26,602 bases of DNA from an uncultured Oscillospiraceae bacterium. Lineage in GTDB: Bacteria > Bacillota > Clostridia > Oscillospirales > Oscillospiraceae. Location of the stretch: NCBI GenBank assembly GCA_934636305.1, contig CAKUAM010000023.1:1-26602 (forward strand), read 5' to 3'. Under the pieces are notes generated by a model, which was given only the letters and a program-made list of their open reading frames with translations, did not search any database and was not told the DNA's origin. The position numbers were made by a program, and so were the translations under genes. This document shows, piece after piece, positions 22,483-26,602 of this stretch. The stretch's first letter is position 1; every line of letters begins with the position of its first letter.

Positions 22483-24816
22483 ATGAGTGAATATTCAGAA
22501 CGCATTGTGAAGCAGACAGAGGCGCTGCTGCATTTCCAGCATGACGAGACGCTGCAGGAGACCTCTCCGGAGCGCCTGCATGAGGCACTTGGCCAGGTTA
22601 TCATGATGGAGATCAGCGACAACTGGACCAAGACGAAGCGCCGTCAGGCGCCGGGCCGCCGCGCTTTCTATTTTTCGGCAGAATATCTGGTGGGCCGGCT
22701 GGTGTACAGTAACCTCTTTAACCTCGGCATTTTGCGTGAGGTGAAGGCCGCATTTGCAGAAAAGGGCGTGGATCTTGCCTGTCTGGAACATATTGAGGAT
22801 GCTGCGCTCGGCAACGGTGGTCTGGGCCGTCTGGCGGCCTGCTTCCTGGACAGCGCCGCGACGCTGGATCTGCCGCTGACCGGCTATGGCCTGCGGTACC
22901 GCTTCGGTCTGTTCAAGCAGTCGTTCGTCCATGGCGCGCAGCGCGAGGACGCGGACGACTGGACAAAATATGGCGATCCGTGGAGCCACCGGCGCGACAA
23001 GCTGGCGGTAAAGGTGCAGTTTGCAGATCAGACCGTCAACTGCGTGCCCTATGACATGCCGGTCATTGGCTATCAGACCACCACGGTCGGCACGCTCCGC
23101 CTGTGGCAGTGTGAGGCTGAGGAGGAGCTGAACTTCGACGCATTCAACGCGCAGGACTATGTCAAGGCGCTGGAAAAGAAGAACAAGGCCGAGGATATCA
23201 CACGCGTACTGTATCCGAACGACTCTACCTGGGAGGGCAAACGTCTGCGCATCAAGCAGCAGTATGTTCTGTCGAGTGCGTCGCTGCAGGATATCCTGCG
23301 CGATTACCGCGCGCAGCACGGCAATGATTTTTACCGCCTGCCGGAGTTCGCGGCGGTGCAGCTCAACGATACGCATCCGGCCATGTCCATTCCGGAGCTG
23401 ATCCGGCTGCTGATGAACGAGGGGCTGGACTTTGACGCTGCGTTTGAGCTGGCACGGCACGTATTTGCCTATACGAACCACACCGTCATGGGCGAGGCGC
23501 TGGAAAAGTGGGATCTGGAGCTGCTGGCTTCTGTTGTGCCGGAAATCTGCGAGATTATCCAGCAGATTGACGCGCGCCTGAAAAAGGAGCATCCGCATTC
23601 TGACCTGTTCATCATCAAGGATGGGCAGGCACACATGGCAAATCTGTCGGTCTACGTCTCCACAGCGGTCAACGGCGTGGCGGAGATCCATTCACAGATT
23701 CTCAAGGACGATCTGTTCAAGGACTGGTATGCAGTCTACCCGGAGAGATTCCAGAACAAGACGAACGGCATCACGCCGCGCCGCTGGCTGGGACTTTCCA
23801 ACCCGGAGCTGTGCGGTCTGCTCGACAGCAAGGTCGGCAGCGGATATCTCAAGCATCTTGACCAGCTGGAGGGGTTGAAAAGCTGCATGGATGACATGAC
23901 AGTCAAGCAGTTCAACGCCATCAAGCTGGAAAAGAAGCGTCAGCTGTGCACGGTGATTGAGCAGCACGAGGGAATTACGCTCGATCCGGAATTTATTTTT
24001 GATGTGCAGGTCAAGCGTCTGCATGAGTATAAGCGGCAGCTTCTCAATGCGCTGTCCATCATGGATATTTATATGAGCATCAAGGACGGCAGTCTCAGGG
24101 ATTTCACACCGACTGCGTTTATCTTCGGCGCCAAGGCTGCGCCTGGCTATCGCCGCGCCAAGGCCATCATCAGGTATATTAACCGCGTGGCGGACCTCAT
24201 CAACCATGATCCGGCTGTCGCAGGACTGATGAGGGTTGTGTTTGTGCAGAACTACAACTGCTCGTATGCAGAGCATATCATCCCTGCGGCGGATATCTCC
24301 GAGCAGATTTCGCCGGCAGGCACCGAGGCGTCCGGCACGGGCAATATGAAGCTGATGCTCAACGGTGCGGTGACGCTTGGCACGCTGGACGGCGCCAATG
24401 TGGAGATCGCCGAACAGGCAGGCCGCGAAAACGAGTATATCTTCGGCGCAACCGTCGACGAGCTGAATGCCGTCAAGCAGACCTACCGCGCGCGCAGCCT
24501 GTATGAGTCTGACCCGCATATCCGCCGCGCCGTCGATACGCTCATCAATGGCACGGTCCCGACCGATGAGGAGCAGCATGAGCTGTATACCTCGCTGCTT
24601 GATGGCGCAAGCTGGCATAAGCCGGATCAGTATTATCTGCTCTACGACTTTGAAAGCTACCGGCAGGCGCGTCTGAACGCGAACCGCGATTACCGCGACC
24701 GGATGGCCTTCGGCCGTAAATGCCTGGAGAATGTTGCCTCCGCGGGGAAATTCTCCTCGGATCGCACCATCCATCAGTACGCAGAGGAAATCTGGCATAT
24801 CGAACCGACAAAATAA
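22483..24816 (+). CDS. glgP: Glycogen/maltodextrin phosphorylase
   Basis: A 777-residue GT35 enzyme that removes glucose from alpha-1,4-glucans with phosphate, giving glucose-1-phosphate. Family blocks: FYFSAEYLVGRLVYSN, EDAALGNGGLGRLAACFLDS, VQLNDTHPAMSIPELIR, NHTVMGEALEKWD, TNGITPRRWL, and the PLP-site block EASGTGNMKLMLNGAVTLGTLDGANVEI with Lys623 as the PLP lysine. ATG 22483 is chosen because GGAGG (22470-22474) is eight bases upstream and the protein starts like its relatives. The frame stays open back to 22387, through the terminator, without a ribosome site. Works after MalQ in glucan breakdown; it could also act on stored glycogen. Confidence 0.96.
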   Translation: MSEYSERIVKQTEALLHFQHDETLQETSPERLHEALGQVIMMEISDNWTKTKRRQAPGRRAFYFSAEYLVGRLVYSNLFNLGILREVKAAFAEKGVDLACLEHIEDAALGNGGLGRLAACFLDSAATLDLPLTGYGLRYRFGLFKQSFVHGAQREDADDWTKYGDPWSHRRDKLAVKVQFADQTVNCVPYDMPVIGYQTTTVGTLRLWQCEAEEELNFDAFNAQDYVKALEKKNKAEDITRVLYPNDSTWEGKRLRIKQQYVLSSASLQDILRDYRAQHGNDFYRLPEFAAVQLNDTHPAMSIPELIRLLMNEGLDFDAAFELARHVFAYTNHTVMGEALEKWDLELLASVVPEICEIIQQIDARLKKEHPHSDLFIIKDGQAHMANLSVYVSTAVNGVAEIHSQILKDDLFKDWYAVYPERFQNKTNGITPRRWLGLSNPELCGLLDSKVGSGYLKHLDQLEGLKSCMDDMTVKQFNAIKLEKKRQLCTVIEQHEGITLDPEFIFDVQVKRLHEYKRQLLNALSIMDIYMSIKDGSLRDFTPTAFIFGAKAAPGYRRAKAIIRYINRVADLINHDPAVAGLMRVVFVQNYNCSYAEHIIPAADISEQISPAGTEASGTGNMKLMLNGAVTLGTLDGANVEIAEQAGRENEYIFGATVDELNAVKQTYRARSLYESDPHIRRAVDTLINGTVPTDEEQHELYTSLLDGASWHKPDQYYLLYDFESYRQARLNANRDYRDRMAFGRKCLENVASAGKFSSDRTIHQYAEEIWHIEPTK

Positions 24817-24826
24817 AAATGATGCA

Positions 24827-24855
24827 CGCGCAAGGCAGTTTTACTGCCTTGCGCG
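24827..24855. terminator. Perfect 13-bp hairpin after glgP
   Basis: The arms CGCGCAAGGCAGT and ACTGCCTTGCGCG are separated by TTT. There is no T-run on the plus strand, so it may be an mRNA stabiliser or weak terminator. On the minus strand a T-rich stretch follows seven bases later. Confidence 0.5.
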
Positions 24856-24881
24856 CCGCTGCATCCATGGGAGGAATGAAA

Positions 24882-26471
24882 ATGCTGTTTGAGTACCTGA
24901 TCCGCGGCGGTATGGTTGTCGATGGCACGGGCCGCGCGCCGTATCTGGCGGATGTGGCCATTGCGGATGGACAGATTGCCGCTGTCGGCAATCTGTCCGG
25001 AGTCTGCGCGGCGCAGACAATCGACGCGTCCGGAAAGTACGTCACGCCGGGCTTTATTGACATTCACAGGCATGCCGATTGTGCCCGCTTTCGGCCGGAT
25101 TTTGGCAAGCTGGAGCTGAAGCAGGGGCTGACGACAATTGTAAACGGCAACTGCGGCCTGTCCGTTACGCCGTGCGCCGGGCCGTACCGGGACGAGATTG
25201 CGGCCTATCTGCGCCCGGTGACAGGGGAGCTGCCGCAGGGCGCGGATTTTGGCAGTATGGAGGCGTATCTGCGCCAGGCGTCTGCCCCGGCGCGCATTCA
25301 TACCGGCATGCTTGCAGGCAGCGGCACCATCCGTGCAAGCGTCGCAGGGTTCCACACCACACAGCTGGACAAGACCCAGCTGCAGGCGGTTCGCACCTGT
25401 CTGGAGCGGGAGCTTGCAGCGGGGGCACTGGGCGTGTCGCTGGGACTTGGCTATGCACCGGATTGCTTCTATTCAACGGCTGCGCTGATTGCTGCGCTGC
25501 AGCCGCTCAAAAATTCCGGCATTCCTGTCACGGTACATATGTGGCAGGAGGGCAGCGGCGTTGTCGAGGCGCTGCAAGAGATGATCGAGGTTTCCCGTGC
25601 ACTCGGCACGCGCGTGGAGATTTCACATCTCAAATCCATCGGCAAGGCCAACTGGCACCGGTGCACGCCGGAAATGCTGCATCTGATGGACGAGGCGCGG
25701 CAGCAGGGCGTGCAGATCGCGTGCGATGTGTACCCATATACGGCGGGCTCGACGCAGCTGGTGCATGTGCTGCCGCCAGAGAGCCAGAAGGGGGGCCTGG
25801 AGGAGCTGACCGGACACCTGGCCGATGCGTCGTTCCGCGCCGCGCTGAAGGAGCGGATGCTGACCGGCAGTGATTTTGAAAATATTTCGCTGCTGGTAGG
25901 CTTTGAGAATATCGTTGTTTCCAGCGTTTCGGTTCCGGCGCTGCAGCGCTATAACGGGAAAAGCATTGCGGAGATTGCAGCTGCGCAGCAGACAGACTGC
26001 TTTACCTGCCTGTTTGATCTTCTGCAGGCGGCCCACTGCGACGTGACCATGATCGATTTTATTGCGGACGAGGCGGATATCTGCGAGATTTTGCGCGACG
26101 CGCACAGCTGCGTCATCTCAGACAGTACATATCCCACAACCGGGCTGCTGCATCCGCGTGTGTATGGCACATACACGACGCTGCTGGAGCATTTTGTGCG
26201 GGAAAAGAAGGCGCTGACACTGGAATCCGCCGTGCATAAGTGCACCGGCCGGGCGGCAAAGGTGATGGGTCTGCGCGGCAAGGGCGTCCTGGCTGCGGGC
26301 ATGGATGCGGATCTGAATATCTTCTGCCTTGATGAAATTCATACGAACGCAGCATATCAGGATCCGGCGCAGTTTTCCAGCGGTATGGATACAGTTTTTG
26401 TCGGCGGCAGGCCGGCAATCTGGCACGGTGCATTCACAGATGCAATGACAGGGAAAACCATAAAGCGATAA
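24882..26471 (+). CDS. N-acyl-D-amino-acid deacylase family amidohydrolase
   Basis: A 529-residue metal-dependent hydrolase of the amidohydrolase superfamily, closest by motif to D-aminoacylases (N-acyl-D-amino acid to D-amino acid plus carboxylate). N- and C-terminal beta-sandwich pieces (about 1-55 and 470-529) flank the barrel. Motifs: GFIDIHRHAD (His62, His64), NGNCGLSVTP (Cys91, the extra metal ligand of this family), VTVHMW, RVEISHLKSIG, ACDVYPY and SDSTYPTTGLLHPRVYGTY with the late metal Asp. GGGAGG lies seven bases before ATG 24882; ATG 24867 and 24876 are in frame upstream. It starts 65 bases after glgP, but there is no metabolic link to sugars. A dihydropyrimidinase-like or other amide substrate is possible. 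Confidence 0.88.
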   Translation: MLFEYLIRGGMVVDGTGRAPYLADVAIADGQIAAVGNLSGVCAAQTIDASGKYVTPGFIDIHRHADCARFRPDFGKLELKQGLTTIVNGNCGLSVTPCAGPYRDEIAAYLRPVTGELPQGADFGSMEAYLRQASAPARIHTGMLAGSGTIRASVAGFHTTQLDKTQLQAVRTCLERELAAGALGVSLGLGYAPDCFYSTAALIAALQPLKNSGIPVTVHMWQEGSGVVEALQEMIEVSRALGTRVEISHLKSIGKANWHRCTPEMLHLMDEARQQGVQIACDVYPYTAGSTQLVHVLPPESQKGGLEELTGHLADASFRAALKERMLTGSDFENISLLVGFENIVVSSVSVPALQRYNGKSIAEIAAAQQTDCFTCLFDLLQAAHCDVTMIDFIADEADICEILRDAHSCVISDSTYPTTGLLHPRVYGTYTTLLEHFVREKKALTLESAVHKCTGRAAKVMGLRGKGVLAAGMDADLNIFCLDEIHTNAAYQDPAQFSSGMDTVFVGGRPAIWHGAFTDAMTGKTIKR

Positions 26472-26509
26472 AAAAACAGGCACACATCATTTTATGGGCG
26501 ATTTTCAAC

Positions 26510-26541
26510 ATTTTCTTTTTTGATTCGTCAAAAAAGAAAAT
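26510..26541. repeat. AT-rich hairpin with TTCG loop
   Basis: A 14-bp perfect stem (ATTTTCTTTTTTGA / TCAAAAAAGAAAAT) is closed by a TTCG tetraloop, 38 bases after the amidohydrolase stop. The flanking TTTTCAA/TTGAGAAAA extends it with a small bulge. Confidence 0.65.
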
Positions 26542-26550
26542 ATTGAGAAA

Positions 26551-26590
26551 AGAAAAAAGACGACCGGGGGGATTTCGAATTTCCCCCCGG
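26551..26590 (-). terminator. Candidate minus-strand terminator or repeat-element end
   Basis: On the minus strand a 9-bp stem (CCGGGGGGA / TCCCCCCGG, 26590-26564) is followed by TCGTC and then TTTTTTCTTTT. It would end a leftward gene lying beyond the window. The nearby CCCCC tract and TTAAAG could instead belong to a dispersed repeat. Confidence 0.5.
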
Positions 26591-26602
26591 ACCCCCTTAA
26601 AG

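Noticed and set aside
22495..24798. Two long minus-strand frames (22495-23691 and 23692-24798)
   Set aside because: Both are antisense shadows of glgP with no family resemblance.
12746..26471. A mobile or horizontally acquired island
   Set aside because: No integrase, tRNA end, direct repeats or transposase, and composition looks continuous with the housekeeping part apart from the highly expressed binding-protein gene.

Overview
The window looks like chromosome of a GC-rich, low-oxygen member of Bacillota (Clostridia). Oscillospiraceae or a close relative is my best guess. This rests on a Phe T-box, a KtrAB potassium system, TrmFO (folate/FAD tRNA methylation), strong AGGAGG ribosome sites, canonical TTGACA/TATAAT promoters and a clostridial-type CUT1 sugar transporter. 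The species is inferred. I see no phage, IS, CRISPR, tRNA or rRNA sequence.

Left part, minus strand (1-2229): the 5' part of pheS behind a complete T-box leader, preceded by a lipoprotein polysaccharide deacetylase. Each has a recognisable promoter.

Plus-strand housekeeping run (2387-11813): ktrB-ktrA (K+ uptake), a SpoU/TrmH rRNA methyltransferase, dprA, topA, trmFO, plsX and rnc, tightly packed and probably largely co-transcribed. It ends in a hairpin-rich non-coding stretch (11814-12169) that finishes with a strong intrinsic terminator.

Middle (12170-15570): a nicotinamidase-like hydrolase (minus) faces away from a three-gene plus-strand operon. The operon encodes a MarR regulator, an alpha-oxoamine synthase that most resembles serine palmitoyltransferase, and a short-chain dehydrogenase with a hydrophobic tail that resembles 3-ketosphinganine reductase. 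An AT-rich 22-bp inverted repeat sits on the predicted transcription start. I consider this candidate sphingoid-type long-chain-base module, in a phylum not generally known for sphingolipids, the most interesting item in the window. A possible small membrane protein follows.

Right part (15571-26602): a carbohydrate locus. A YesL/DUF624 membrane protein (minus) is divergent from a CUT1 ABC transporter (lipoprotein binding protein and two permeases, no ATPase), followed by a LacI regulator, MalQ and GlgP. A perfect 18-bp palindrome just after the binding-protein promoter is a likely LacI-family operator. Two hairpins, one a terminator, separate the binding protein from the permeases. MalQ and GlgP suggest that the imported sugar is an alpha-glucan or maltodextrin that is rearranged and phosphorolysed to glucose-1-phosphate. 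An N-acyl-D-amino-acid deacylase-type amidohydrolase follows, and the window ends in two strong hairpins.
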